Under the pieces are notes generated by a model. The model saw nothing but the letters and a program-made list of their open reading frames with translations. It did not search any database and was not told where the DNA came from. Made by a program: the position numbers and the translations under genes. Positions 1 through 7,552 of a stretch of 36,356 nt of DNA are shown here, in pieces. Each line of letters opens with the position of its first letter. Position 1 is the stretch's first letter. This stretch comes from Candidatus Nealsonbacteria bacterium CG23_combo_of_CG06-09_8_20_14_all_40_13 (lineage in GTDB: Bacteria; Patescibacteriota; UBA1384; UBA12157_A; GCA-002773005). Where the stretch lies: positions 1 to 36,356 of the forward strand of contig PCRM01000034.1 in assembly GCA_002771215.1 (NCBI GenBank). Direction: 5' to 3'.

Positions 1-406
1 CTTCATCACCTGTTTTTTTGCCTAATAGGGCTTTACCCAGAGGGGAGTCGGCCGAGATTTTGCCTTGAGAGGGGTTGCCTTCAGAAGCGCCGACAATTTG
101 GAAGGTGGAATTTTCGCTTTCAATATTTACTGCGACTTTACTGCCGATACAAATCACGCCGTTGTGACAAGCGGCTGTTACAACTTTGGCATGTTTGATG
201 ATATCTTCCAATTCTTGAATTCTGCCTTCAATAAAAGCTTGTTCATTTTTAGCTTCTTCATATTCCGAATTTTCGGAGATATCGCCAAATTCGCGCGATT
301 TTTGGATGCGCTCAATGACTTCTTTTCTTTTATGCTCTTTAAGAAAAGAAAGTTCTTTTTTAATTTTTTCTAAACCTTCAGTAGTGACAATATATTCTTG
401 AACCAT
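1..406 (-). CDS. greA: Transcription elongation factor GreA, 3' part missing
   Basis: GreA rescues backtracked RNA polymerase by stimulating cleavage of the nascent RNA through the secondary channel. The visible 135 residues run from MVQEYIVTTEGLEKIKKEL through the coiled-coil hairpin with the acidic tip region (GDISENSEYEEAK) into the C-terminal FKBP-like domain (KISADSPLGKALLGKKTGDE). Full-length GreA is about 155-160 residues, so only some 20 C-terminal residues lie beyond the window edge. The start is the ATG at 404-406, the only one consistent with the family N-terminus. A good promoter lies upstream at 446-473. Family assignment is clear from the conserved motifs. Confidence 0.95.
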   Translation of the reverse strand, partial: MVQEYIVTTEGLEKIKKELSFLKEHKRKEVIERIQKSREFGDISENSEYEEAKNEQAFIEGRIQELEDIIKHAKVVTAACHNGVICIGSKVAVNIESENSTFQIVGASEGNPSQGKISADSPLGKALLGKKTGDE

Positions 407-445
407 TCTAATCCTTAAAACATCACCGAAAATGTATTTAAATAT

Positions 446-473
446 ATTTTAAAACATTTTCTAATTTTGTCAA
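446..473 (-). promoter_or_regulatory. Sigma70-type promoter of greA
   Basis: Minus strand reads TTGACA (473-468), a 16-nt spacer, then TAAAAT (451-446). It sits about 40 bases before the greA start. Confidence 0.7.
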
Positions 474-482
474 GCCCCAGCA

Positions 483-581
483 TCAATCACTCGAGTATTT
501 CACTCTGATTATTCATCCGTGTTCCATTTCGAGTGATGATGCGGGGCGCAGACCCCGTACATGACGCTCCTGCGTGATTGA
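483..581. repeat. Nested inverted repeats in a gene-free stretch
   Basis: The gene-free stretch between greA and the next gene holds overlapping palindromes: ATCACTCGA (486-494) against TCGAGTGAT (529-537), CGGGG/CCCCG (542-546/553-557), and TCAATCAC (483-490) against GTGATTGA (574-581). No ORF was seen. It resembles REP-type intergenic DNA; function unknown. Confidence 0.45.
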
Positions 582-671
582 ATGTAATTCAATAAGCAGG
601 AAGGAATTGTAGCGGGTCAAGAGGCCAAGATAAAATCTTTTTATAGTGAATGTGGTATCGAAGCATTAAAC

Positions 672-699
672 AAAAAGGGGTGGTTCATCGAACCACCCC
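672..699 (-). terminator. Rho-independent terminator of the 710-1594 gene
   Basis: Perfect 10-bp stem GGGGTGGTTC (677-686) / GAACCACCCC (690-699) with a 3-nt loop, followed on the minus strand by TTTTT. It begins about 10 bases after the stop codon. Confidence 0.9.
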
Positions 700-709
700 C
701 TGAAAAATT

Positions 710-1594
710 TCAAACCAGTTGCCGGATGAAATCGGCACTTTGATGAATACTTGGTCGGGCTCTTCTCTTGCCCAACCCTAAGAAAATCAGCAAGAATTCT
801 TTTATCGACCAAGGAGCCACTTCAACCGTCAAATCAAGATTAGGAAATTCGGAGAGCAGATAAGGAATAGTGTCTATCAGTTGCATGGAACCTGTTCCCG
901 GGACTAAATGACCCCCTCGTTTTAGACTTTTGACCTTGGGGTCATAATCACAAATATGTGCCTCCGCCACTTCTATGCCGGCTTCGCGTATTTTTTTAAT
1001 CGTTGGCTGGAGAATATTTTGAATAAAGTCTCCTTTTCCTCTCCAACCGAACTCCAAAGCCAGATGCTCACAGTCAATCACGCCCTTAACCAAAAAATTT
1101 GCACTTTTAAGCATTTGGCTAGCATCTATGACTGCCTGCAATCCATCATCACCATGAGGAGTGAGTGGGTGTTTAATGGTATTCATTTCAAGCCGAATTT
1201 CTAAACCTTTCAAAAGTTCCAACCGGCCTAATTCTTTTAATTCGTAAACCACTCCTGGGTGAATGATAATCGGTACGCCAAATCGCCTGGCCAGATTGAA
1301 AACCGGACTATTCTCCACAACCCCAAGAACTCTTTTCCAGATTTTAGTTTCCCTTTTTTCTTCTTTGTTCCCCGAAACCATCCACCATTGATAGCCATAA
1401 CTGGTCCACCAGGGAACATGAAAGGAGCAAACTGGGATATTAAAACGATGGCTTAGTCGCGCTAACAGCTGGTATGTGGTTTTCGCCTTTGGACAAATCT
1501 CCAAACCATCATAATTTAGATCTGCAGCCAGGAAAAAACTTGTTGGGTCGTGAAAACAACAGCTGGCATTACTAAGGATCAGTTTTGTCGGCAA
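710..1594 (-). CDS. Xylose-isomerase-like TIM-barrel protein (sugar phosphate isomerase/epimerase superfamily)
   Basis: A 294-residue protein with features of the AP-endonuclease-2/xylose isomerase-like TIM barrel: DGLEI near residue 30, IIIHPG near 110, RLEMNTI near 134, DCEHLALEFGW near 175, AHICDYD near 213, then HLVPGTGSM and VEVAPW. The spaced Glu, Asp and His residues match the metal-binding pattern of this superfamily, whose members isomerise or epimerise sugars or cut abasic DNA; the substrate cannot be told. The start is TTG (1594-1592), because AAAGGAG lies 9 bases upstream and the nearby ATG runs straight into a stop. It is a single-gene unit with its own promoter and terminator. 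Confidence 0.7.
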   Translation of the reverse strand: MPTKLILSNASCCFHDPTSFFLAADLNYDGLEICPKAKTTYQLLARLSHRFNIPVCSFHVPWWTSYGYQWWMVSGNKEEKRETKIWKRVLGVVENSPVFNLARRFGVPIIIHPGVVYELKELGRLELLKGLEIRLEMNTIKHPLTPHGDDGLQAVIDASQMLKSANFLVKGVIDCEHLALEFGWRGKGDFIQNILQPTIKKIREAGIEVAEAHICDYDPKVKSLKRGGHLVPGTGSMQLIDTIPYLLSEFPNLDLTVEVAPWSIKEFLLIFLGLGKRRARPSIHQSADFIRQLV

Positions 1595-1649
1595 TCACCT
1601 CATCTCCTTTTTTCAAAACGTTAAATTGTCAAGTTACGCTCAACAAATA

Positions 1650-1678
1650 AATCTATCATATCTTGAAAAGAAAGTCAA
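1650..1678 (-). promoter_or_regulatory. Promoter of the TIM-barrel gene
   Basis: Minus strand: TTGACT (678-673 of 1600s, i.e. 1678-1673), 17-nt spacer, TAGATT (1655-1650), with a TG extension (TGATAGATT). Confidence 0.55.
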
Positions 1679-1701
1679 CACTTTGTGCAAGAGTGGGTAG
1701 T

Positions 1702-1841
1702 GGGGACGGTTCTCAAAATATCTTTCAAATCAAAAAAATAGTGATTTAAATGATATTAGTAATCTTGGCGGCCTTGGCGTAGTTTAATTGTAAGTTATTT
1801 ACAGATTTTTTGAAACTAAAGAGTAAAAGAGAACCGTCCCC
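1702..1841. mobile_element. MITE-like element with 13-bp terminal inverted repeats
   Basis: GGGGACGGTTCTC at 1702-1714 is exactly inverted as GAGAACCGTCCCC at 1829-1841, enclosing about 114 bp of AT-rich DNA without an ORF. GGGGACGGTTCT-type ends are, from memory, common around Y1/REP-associated transposase sequences, so this is probably a non-autonomous derivative. No target duplication was recognised. It occupies most of the spacer between mrdA and the TIM-barrel gene. Confidence 0.6.
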
Positions 1842-1868
1842 TTTGGCTTTGGTCCCCCATTTTATCTT

Positions 1869-3743
1869 TTACCGCGAAAAGTAATATTGCAAAATATCTT
1901 TGGCAATCGGCTGAGCGGTGGAATTGCCTTCGCCGCCGCCTTCAACCAGTACAACTATGGCGATTTGCGGATCTTCAAAAGGTGCAAAGGCGGTTATCCA
2001 AGCATGGGTTTTGCCTTCATTACCGAACTGGGCTGTACCTGTTTTGGCGGCTACGGCAACTGGCAAATTACCCAGTTGCCTGGCTGAACCCTCGGTAGTA
2101 GCTTGATGCATGCCTTCTCTGACCACCTCAATATTTTCCTTAGAAACAAAGTTTTCACGAACTACTTCTCTCTGAAATTCCTGCAAAACTTTACCGTCTT
2201 TGTCTAAAATTTTCCAAACAAAATGCGGTTTTAAAAGTGAGCCGCCGTTGGCGATTGCAGAGACGCCATTGAGCAATTGCAGGGGCGTAACTAAGACATC
2301 ACCCTGCCCGATAGACACATGATAAGTGTCACCAATATACCACGATTCATTTTTAACTTTTTTCTTCCAGTCGGGAGATGGCACCAGGCCTTCCGCGTCT
2401 GACGGAATGTCAATTCCAGTTTTAGAACCAAAACCAAAATATGTCAGATACTGCTTAATTTTATCAATACCTAAACCTTTAATATTCTGCCAGCCGCCGC
2501 CGACAGAATAGAAAAAAACATTACAAGATTCCGCAATGGCTTTATAAACATCAACTGTACCGTGTACCTTCCAGTCGGGGAAAACCCATTGTCCAACGCG
2601 AATTTCGCCCGGGTCTTGAATTGTTGTAGAGGTAGTTATAATTTTTTCCTGCAGACCGGCTGAAGCAATAAATGGTTTAATAGTTGAGCCAAACGGATAA
2701 ACGCCGGAAGTGGCGCGGTTAATTAACGGCTTGTTTTGGTCAGACATTATCTTGGTAATTTGTTCATTATTGCCTGATGTTACAAAAAGGTTGTTGTCAA
2801 AAGCCGGCAATGATACCATGCTCAAAATCTCGCCGGTTTTGGGATTTGCTGCCACCACCACCCCCTGTTGAATGCCAAGCTCGTCCAGCGCCTTTTGCAA
2901 ATCATCAGTAATAAACTTCTGCAAATCCAAATCAACCGATAGCATTAAACTTGAACCGGTTACGGCAGGAATGGTAGTCAAAGTTCGTTTTATCTGCCCT
3001 TTAGCGTTGACCTCAAGTCCCTGTCTGCCATCTGTACCTTTTAATTGGTTTTTATAGCTTTTTTCCAAACCTGTCTGACCCACCACACTTTGAAAATTAT
3101 ATTCGTTATTTTGCTCTAACTGCTCCTCGGTGATTTTGCCAACATAACCAATAAAGTGGGATAACGTTGGCAAATTGTAATAGTAACGCTGGGGAGTTTT
3201 GGTAATGGTGACGGGCAAATTTTTAAGCTGAACTTCCCAAAGCATGGCCGTATCACGGTCAAGATTTTCCCGCAAAATATAGGGCTGAAGTTTCTCTTTT
3301 TCGCTTTCAGCTTTCTTCAAATCATCAATGGGAATTTGGGTAATTTGAGAAATTTCTTGATAAAACTGAAGCCTTTGCTGCTTGTCTGAAGGCAGATCGG
3401 TTGGATAAATTTCCAAATTATAAGCCGGGTGGTTGGAGGCCAAAATTTTACCTTTAGAATCTAATATTTCACCTCTTGGAGCAGATATAATTTTAAAGCG
3501 GATGCGGTTGCCTTCCGCCAAATAACGATTGGCCAAACCTTGAGAAATCTGCAATTGTAAAAGACGTCCTGTTAAAGCCAAAAAAATAACCAAGCAGATA
3601 GCAAAAAAGGGTAAAAGATTTTTCTTGTCTTTCTCTTGCTCCAGCGGCGAAGTTCCTTCCTCCGGCTCTAAGATATACATGTAATCATCACTTTGGGTTT
3701 TAACCTTACCAAAAGAACCGAAATTGCCAAAAATATTTTTCAT
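1869..3743 (-). CDS. mrdA: Penicillin-binding protein 2, elongasome transpeptidase
   Basis: A 624-residue class B PBP that cross-links peptidoglycan during cell elongation. Order: cytoplasmic tail, one membrane helix near residues 43-63 (LLPFFAICLVIFLALTG), dimerisation/pedestal domain (RGEILDSKGKILASN), and the transpeptidase domain with the active-site SxxK as STIK near residue 352, SCN near 405 and KTGTAQ near 566. Length is normal for PBP2. Its start overlaps the mreD stop by four bases (ATGA), the usual mreBCD-mrdA arrangement, so it is translated with its partners. No strong SD is needed given the coupling. It is the last gene of the cluster. Confidence 0.95.
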   Translation of the reverse strand: MKNIFGNFGSFGKVKTQSDDYMYILEPEEGTSPLEQEKDKKNLLPFFAICLVIFLALTGRLLQLQISQGLANRYLAEGNRIRFKIISAPRGEILDSKGKILASNHPAYNLEIYPTDLPSDKQQRLQFYQEISQITQIPIDDLKKAESEKEKLQPYILRENLDRDTAMLWEVQLKNLPVTITKTPQRYYYNLPTLSHFIGYVGKITEEQLEQNNEYNFQSVVGQTGLEKSYKNQLKGTDGRQGLEVNAKGQIKRTLTTIPAVTGSSLMLSVDLDLQKFITDDLQKALDELGIQQGVVVAANPKTGEILSMVSLPAFDNNLFVTSGNNEQITKIMSDQNKPLINRATSGVYPFGSTIKPFIASAGLQEKIITTSTTIQDPGEIRVGQWVFPDWKVHGTVDVYKAIAESCNVFFYSVGGGWQNIKGLGIDKIKQYLTYFGFGSKTGIDIPSDAEGLVPSPDWKKKVKNESWYIGDTYHVSIGQGDVLVTPLQLLNGVSAIANGGSLLKPHFVWKILDKDGKVLQEFQREVVRENFVSKENIEVVREGMHQATTEGSARQLGNLPVAVAAKTGTAQFGNEGKTHAWITAFAPFEDPQIAIVVLVEGGGEGNSTAQPIAKDILQYYFSR

Positions 3744-4216
3744 TTTTCAACTTTAATTTTTTCTTCAGTGGGTAAGTAGCGCCTCAACAGAAAATAAATT
3801 ATCAGCCCAACGGCACCGTTATAAAGAGCATCGGTAAAAAATAGAACGCTAAAAGCATGCTCAGTCAGCAGCCCAAAAGCAATGTCAAAAATAATTGAAA
3901 AAACAAACAAGAAACCGAAGGCGACCAGAAAATTTGGGCGGTGGAAAATTTTAAAAACCAAATAAGCGCTAATTAGAAAAATGAACACCAATTCTATCGT
4001 ATAAAGACCAAAATAGTAAGGGGAAACTAAATCCAAAATTAGGCCAGTAAGCCCAGCCCACAACAAAGCAATGGGGAAATTGGAAACAAAAACGAAGCAA
4101 AGCATCACAATTAAAATTAAATTTAATGAGGCATTGGCAATGGTTAAATGAGACAGCAGCGCTAGCTGTAAAATGACGCAAATTATAATCGCTAAAATAT
4201 TTAAAAAATATTTCAT
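3740..4216 (-). CDS. mreD: Rod shape-determining protein MreD
   Basis: A 158-residue very hydrophobic protein with about five predicted membrane helices, starting at residue 1 (FLNILAIIICVILQLALL) and ending in a charged tail (TEEKIKVEK). Size, hydrophobicity and position between mreC and mrdA identify MreD, the integral membrane component of the elongasome. Both junctions are four-base ATGA overlaps (4213-4216 and 3740-3743), which indicates translational coupling. Sequence alone is only weakly diagnostic for this family; the gene order makes the call. Confidence 0.9.
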   Translation of the reverse strand: MKYFLNILAIIICVILQLALLSHLTIANASLNLILIVMLCFVFVSNFPIALLWAGLTGLILDLVSPYYFGLYTIELVFIFLISAYLVFKIFHRPNFLVAFGFLFVFSIIFDIAFGLLTEHAFSVLFFTDALYNGAVGLIIYFLLRRYLPTEEKIKVEK

Positions 4217-4995
4217 TTTTTTACCACAAAAACTATTTCTAAACGCGAAAATGATAGAGCAGTTTCTACTTTGACTTTTTTGAAAATTTCACCCTTGGAA
4301 GGCAGAATATCGGTTACCTTACCCACGGGCAAGCCGGCTGGCAGCTGCCCACCCAAACCGGAAGTCAGCACATCTTCATCTTTCTCCACTGGCGCATCCA
4401 GCGGGATATCATCAATAATCAGCCCTTCTAATCCGCCATGCAGAATACCTGTTCCCCTTGAGCGTGAAAGCACCACTGGAATTTTAGAATTGACATCAGC
4501 CACGATCAAAATGTCGGCGTAGGTCTTGGAGGCGTTCATCACCTGCCCAACTAAAAATCCTGATGACAAAACAGCGCAACCGTCATATACGCCATCAATC
4601 TCACCTCTGTTAATTGTTAAAACGCTGGACGAGCTGTAAGAAGTACGATTGATAATTTGTGAAGGAACCAACTGCAAATTTTGTTTTTTGGCAAAACCCA
4701 GCTCTTCTTTAAGAATTTGATTTTCCCGTTGGACATCCTGCAGATGAGACAGCTGCGATTGGAAATTAAGTTTGTCATCATTTAATTTTTTATTTTCAAT
4801 TGCCAAATTTTTAACATCTAAAATTGATTTAAAAAAATCCCGCACACTGCCAACTGAATTGTCGATGCCCATGGTAAAAGGAGAGATTGCCGACAAGGTC
4901 AAATTTCTTACCGGCGAAAGCCAGCCTTTTAAAGACAGGAAAAAGCCGATAAGCGCTATTAAAAGTATCAAAACTAAATATTGTAATTTAAACAT
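4213..4995 (-). CDS. mreC: Rod shape-determining protein MreC
   Basis: A 260-residue bitopic protein: N-terminal membrane helix (LQYLVLILLIALIGFFLSL), a coiled coil around residues 62-97 (LAIENKKLNDDKLNFQSQL), then the periplasmic beta domains with the family segments GCAVLSSGFLVGQV and LTSGLGGQLPAGLPVGKV. MreC scaffolds PBP2 and the MreB filament. The start ATG at 4995-4993 directly adjoins the right end of a repeat element that fills the spacer to mreB; no SD is evident. The glycine-rich segment near residue 215 is characteristic. Confidence 0.95.
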   Translation of the reverse strand: MFKLQYLVLILLIALIGFFLSLKGWLSPVRNLTLSAISPFTMGIDNSVGSVRDFFKSILDVKNLAIENKKLNDDKLNFQSQLSHLQDVQRENQILKEELGFAKKQNLQLVPSQIINRTSYSSSSVLTINRGEIDGVYDGCAVLSSGFLVGQVMNASKTYADILIVADVNSKIPVVLSRSRGTGILHGGLEGLIIDDIPLDAPVEKDEDVLTSGLGGQLPAGLPVGKVTDILPSKGEIFKKVKVETALSFSRLEIVFVVKK

Positions 4996-5043
4996 TTATT
5001 TTCAAGAGAATAAATACCCTATCGCTTGCTACGGAGTAGTTTA
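4993..5043 (-). repeat. Two-hairpin repeat family, shortened copy forming the mreB-mreC spacer
   Basis: Read on the minus strand it starts with AAACTACTCCG, shows AGCAAGC, then GGGTATT, and ends CTCTTGAAAATAAATG. The ends match the copies at 17924-18030 and 26810-26914, but the middle of the element is missing. The mreB stop codon lies in its left end and the mreC ATG in its right end. Confidence 0.65.
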
Positions 5044-6084
5044 TTTGACAAATGAGGTTGGCAGCAGCACTTCCTTCAAAGAATCTAAATCTTCCAAGAC
5101 AATGCCAGCGCCGCGAACCATGCAGGTCAGAGGGTCGTCAGCAATAAAAACCTTGGTTGAAGTGGCCTCGCTTAACAGTTTGTCCAATCCTTTCAAAAGG
5201 GCGCCGCCGCCGGACAGCACTATGCCGCGGTCCAAAATATCAGCCACTAATTCGGGCGGAGTTTCTTCAATAGTAGCTTTCACTGCTTCGATAATATTGC
5301 GCAGTGATTTTGACAAGGCCTGACGGATTTGTTCATCATTAACTTTGATTTCTTTCGGCAGCCCAGTCACTAAATCGCGTCCGCGCATCGGTGTTTCTTT
5401 TCTTTCAGCGAAGGGAATGGCCGAACCAATGGTAATTTTAATTTCTTCGGCAGTGCGCTGGCCTAAAAGCAGATTAAAATTGTCACGAGCGTAATTAATA
5501 ATATCCTGATCCATCTCAGCGCCAGCAATTCGGTTGGAACGGGAAGTAACCACGCCGCCCAGCGAAATGACAGCTACTTCAGTCGTGCCGCCTCCGATGT
5601 CAACAATCATACTGCCGGTCGCTTCTTGAATGGGCAACCGCGCGCCGATGGCCGATGCCAGCGGCTCCTCTATCAAAAATACTTCCCGCGCGCCCGCGTT
5701 GGTGGCGGCCTCCTCCACCGCGCGGCGTTCAACTTCAGTCACACCATATGGTATGCCGATGACCACTCGCGGCCGGGGAATTAATGAAAAACGCTCTTTA
5801 TGGACTTTGCTGATAAAATATTTCAGCATTTGTTCGGTTACTTCAAAATCGGAAACCACGCCATCCACTAAAGGACGCACGGCAACAATATGAGAGGGCG
5901 TGCGGCCGACCATCTTTCTGGCTTCTTCCCCTATCGCCAATATTTGTTTATTTTTCTGATTTATAGCAACAACAGACGGCTCATTAATAACAATACCCTT
6001 GCCTTTGACATACACAAGGCTATTAGCCGTGCCTAAATCAATACCGATATCATGAGACAGTAATCCAAAAATCCGGTCAAACAT
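5041..6084 (-). CDS. mreB: Rod shape-determining protein MreB (bacterial actin)
   Basis: A 347-residue actin-fold ATPase that forms membrane-bound filaments directing lateral wall synthesis. Visible motifs are phosphate-1 DIGIDLGTANSLVYVKGKG (residues 12-30), MIVDIGGGTTEVAVISLGG (phosphate-2, near 158), and the adenosine-binding GIVLSGGGALLKGLDKLL near 290. The amphipathic N-terminus MFDRIFGLLS matches membrane-anchoring MreB. The length is typical. It has its own promoter at 6111-6139 although it follows mltG in the same direction, so shape genes can be expressed apart from the upstream genes. Confidence 0.97.
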   Translation of the reverse strand: MFDRIFGLLSHDIGIDLGTANSLVYVKGKGIVINEPSVVAINQKNKQILAIGEEARKMVGRTPSHIVAVRPLVDGVVSDFEVTEQMLKYFISKVHKERFSLIPRPRVVIGIPYGVTEVERRAVEEAATNAGAREVFLIEEPLASAIGARLPIQEATGSMIVDIGGGTTEVAVISLGGVVTSRSNRIAGAEMDQDIINYARDNFNLLLGQRTAEEIKITIGSAIPFAERKETPMRGRDLVTGLPKEIKVNDEQIRQALSKSLRNIIEAVKATIEETPPELVADILDRGIVLSGGGALLKGLDKLLSEATSTKVFIADDPLTCMVRGAGIVLEDLDSLKEVLLPTSFVK

Positions 6085-6110
6085 TTTTACTCACATATCC
6101 TACCATTTGA

Positions 6111-6139
6111 AAGATAGCGCAGCAATTGATTTTAGTCAA
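6111..6139 (-). promoter_or_regulatory. mreB: Promoter of mreB
   Basis: Minus strand: TTGACT (6139-6134), 17-nt spacer, TATCTT (6116-6111), about 27 bases before the mreB ATG. Confidence 0.6.
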
Positions 6140-6174
6140 TACAAAAAGAGATTGAATGTCCGATGTTTTGAAAA

Positions 6175-7110
6175 TTAATTATTGATATCGTCCTGGTGCT
6201 CTTTAAGGCGTAAATTGTGTTCTTCCTTAGTTTGCGAATAAATTGCTGAACCGTCTTTAAGATTGAAAAAATATAAATAGGGCACGTTGGCGGGATTTAA
6301 AGCGGCCTGGATGCTTTTTAAACCCGGATTGCAAATGGGCGTCGGCGGCAAACCCGGATTTTCGTAGGTATTGTATGGAGAATTGATTTTCAAGTCAGCA
6401 GCTGTAATTTTATCCCAACTGCCTTTGGCATATTGAACGGTTGGATCAGCTTCCAGCTTCATATTTTTGGCCAGACGATTTTGAAAAACAGCGGCGATTT
6501 TGGGCCGGTCTTCATCATGTTTAGCTTCCCGCTCAATAATGGAGGCTAAAATTAAACTATCTTTAGTCAAATACAGCCCTTTTGTCTTGTTCTCAAAATT
6601 TTCTTTCATTTTGATAATTATTTCCGATGAGGTTGAATCCGGTTTAAGTTTGTAGGTGTCAGGAAAAAGATAACCCTCCAAATCTTTGGCCTGCGCCATA
6701 AAATCTGCCGCTTTAACAATTTTCTGCTTGGCCAGAAGTTCAGCAATCTGGTTGTTGCTCCATCCTTCGGGAATGGTAATTTGATATTCGGAAACTTTGC
6801 CCGAGACCAAAATATTTAAAATTTCCTTCATATTCTGCGATGGCGAAAATTGATATTCGCCGGCTTTCATTTTGGCATTGTTGCCCTTGACTGCCGCATA
6901 GACCGCAAAAACCCACCAAGAAGAAATAAGGCCGTTTTTCTCCAAATTTTTAGCAATGACTGTTGCGTGCTCTCCGCTTTTTGCTTCAAAATTAACAGCC
7001 GTATAGTTAGCGCTTGAAGGAGCTTTAACTTCCTGTAAAATAAAAAAAGAGAGCCCTACCGCCGCAGAAAAAAATATAATTAAAATTAATATTAATATTT
7101 TTTTAAACAT
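6175..7110 (-). CDS. mltG: Endolytic murein transglycosylase MltG (YceG-like)
   Basis: A 311-residue membrane-anchored enzyme that cleaves nascent glycan strands and so sets their length. There is an N-terminal membrane helix (ILILILIIFFSAAVGLSFF), a LysM-like region (KSGEHATVIAKNLEKNGLI, ITIPEGWSNNQIAELL) and the YceG catalytic region with LEGYLFPDTY near residue 146, the catalytic Glu in LASIIEREA near 193, and NSPYNTYENPGLPPTPICNP near 250, which is a family signature. It starts seven bases after the ruvX stop, giving a tight operon. Confidence 0.95.
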   Translation of the reverse strand: MFKKILILILIIFFSAAVGLSFFILQEVKAPSSANYTAVNFEAKSGEHATVIAKNLEKNGLISSWWVFAVYAAVKGNNAKMKAGEYQFSPSQNMKEILNILVSGKVSEYQITIPEGWSNNQIAELLAKQKIVKAADFMAQAKDLEGYLFPDTYKLKPDSTSSEIIIKMKENFENKTKGLYLTKDSLILASIIEREAKHDEDRPKIAAVFQNRLAKNMKLEADPTVQYAKGSWDKITAADLKINSPYNTYENPGLPPTPICNPGLKSIQAALNPANVPYLYFFNLKDGSAIYSQTKEEHNLRLKEHQDDINN

Positions 7111-7117
7111 TAATCGT

Positions 7118-7552
7118 TTAGATTTTTTCCTCTAAATCCCGATTTTTTTGCTCCTGCTGTGATTCTAAAAACTGCTGTAAAATCAGCTTGGCCGACAGTT
7201 GGTCAACTCTTTCTTTGGCTTGCGCGACTGTCAGTCCTTCATCGCATAATATTTGTTCGGCCTCCATAGTAGTTAAAGTTTCATTTTCCAAAATCACCGG
7301 CAGGTCAATCTTGCCTTGCAAATTTTTAGCAAACTGGCGGGTTTTTTTTGCTTGTGCAGAATCCTCACCGGAAGCAGAAATTGGCAGGCCGACAACAATT
7401 TTTTCCATGTTTTCACTCTGACAAATCTTGGAAATTTGCTCAAAAATCTCCGGATTATTTTCCAATGTGGCATATTCATTGGCTAAAACTTCCGAATGAG
7501 AAATAGCAACACCAATTTTTTTATCGCCAACATCTAAGCCTAAAAAACTCAT
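7118..7552 (-). CDS. ruvX: Holliday junction resolvase-like RuvX/YqgF
   Basis: A 144-residue RNase H-fold nuclease family protein, linked in other bacteria to pre-16S rRNA 5' end processing and to junction resolution. The first catalytic Asp is in FLGLDVGDKKIGVAIS; VVGLPISASGEDS follows the second strand, NETLTTMEAEQIL carries the second acidic position, and the last one is probably Asp in KERVDQLSAKLIL. The length is normal. The start A overlaps the previous gene's stop (TAATG), so translation is probably coupled. ruvX next to mltG is a frequent pair. Confidence 0.92.
   Translation of the reverse strand: MSFLGLDVGDKKIGVAISHSEVLANEYATLENNPEIFEQISKICQSENMEKIVVGLPISASGEDSAQAKKTRQFAKNLQGKIDLPVILENETLTTMEAEQILCDEGLTVAQAKERVDQLSAKLILQQFLESQQEQKNRDLEEKI

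Noticed and set aside
956-1204. Plus-strand ORF opposite the TIM-barrel gene
   Set aside because: Lies wholly antisense to a gene with clear family motifs; no ribosome site or promoter.
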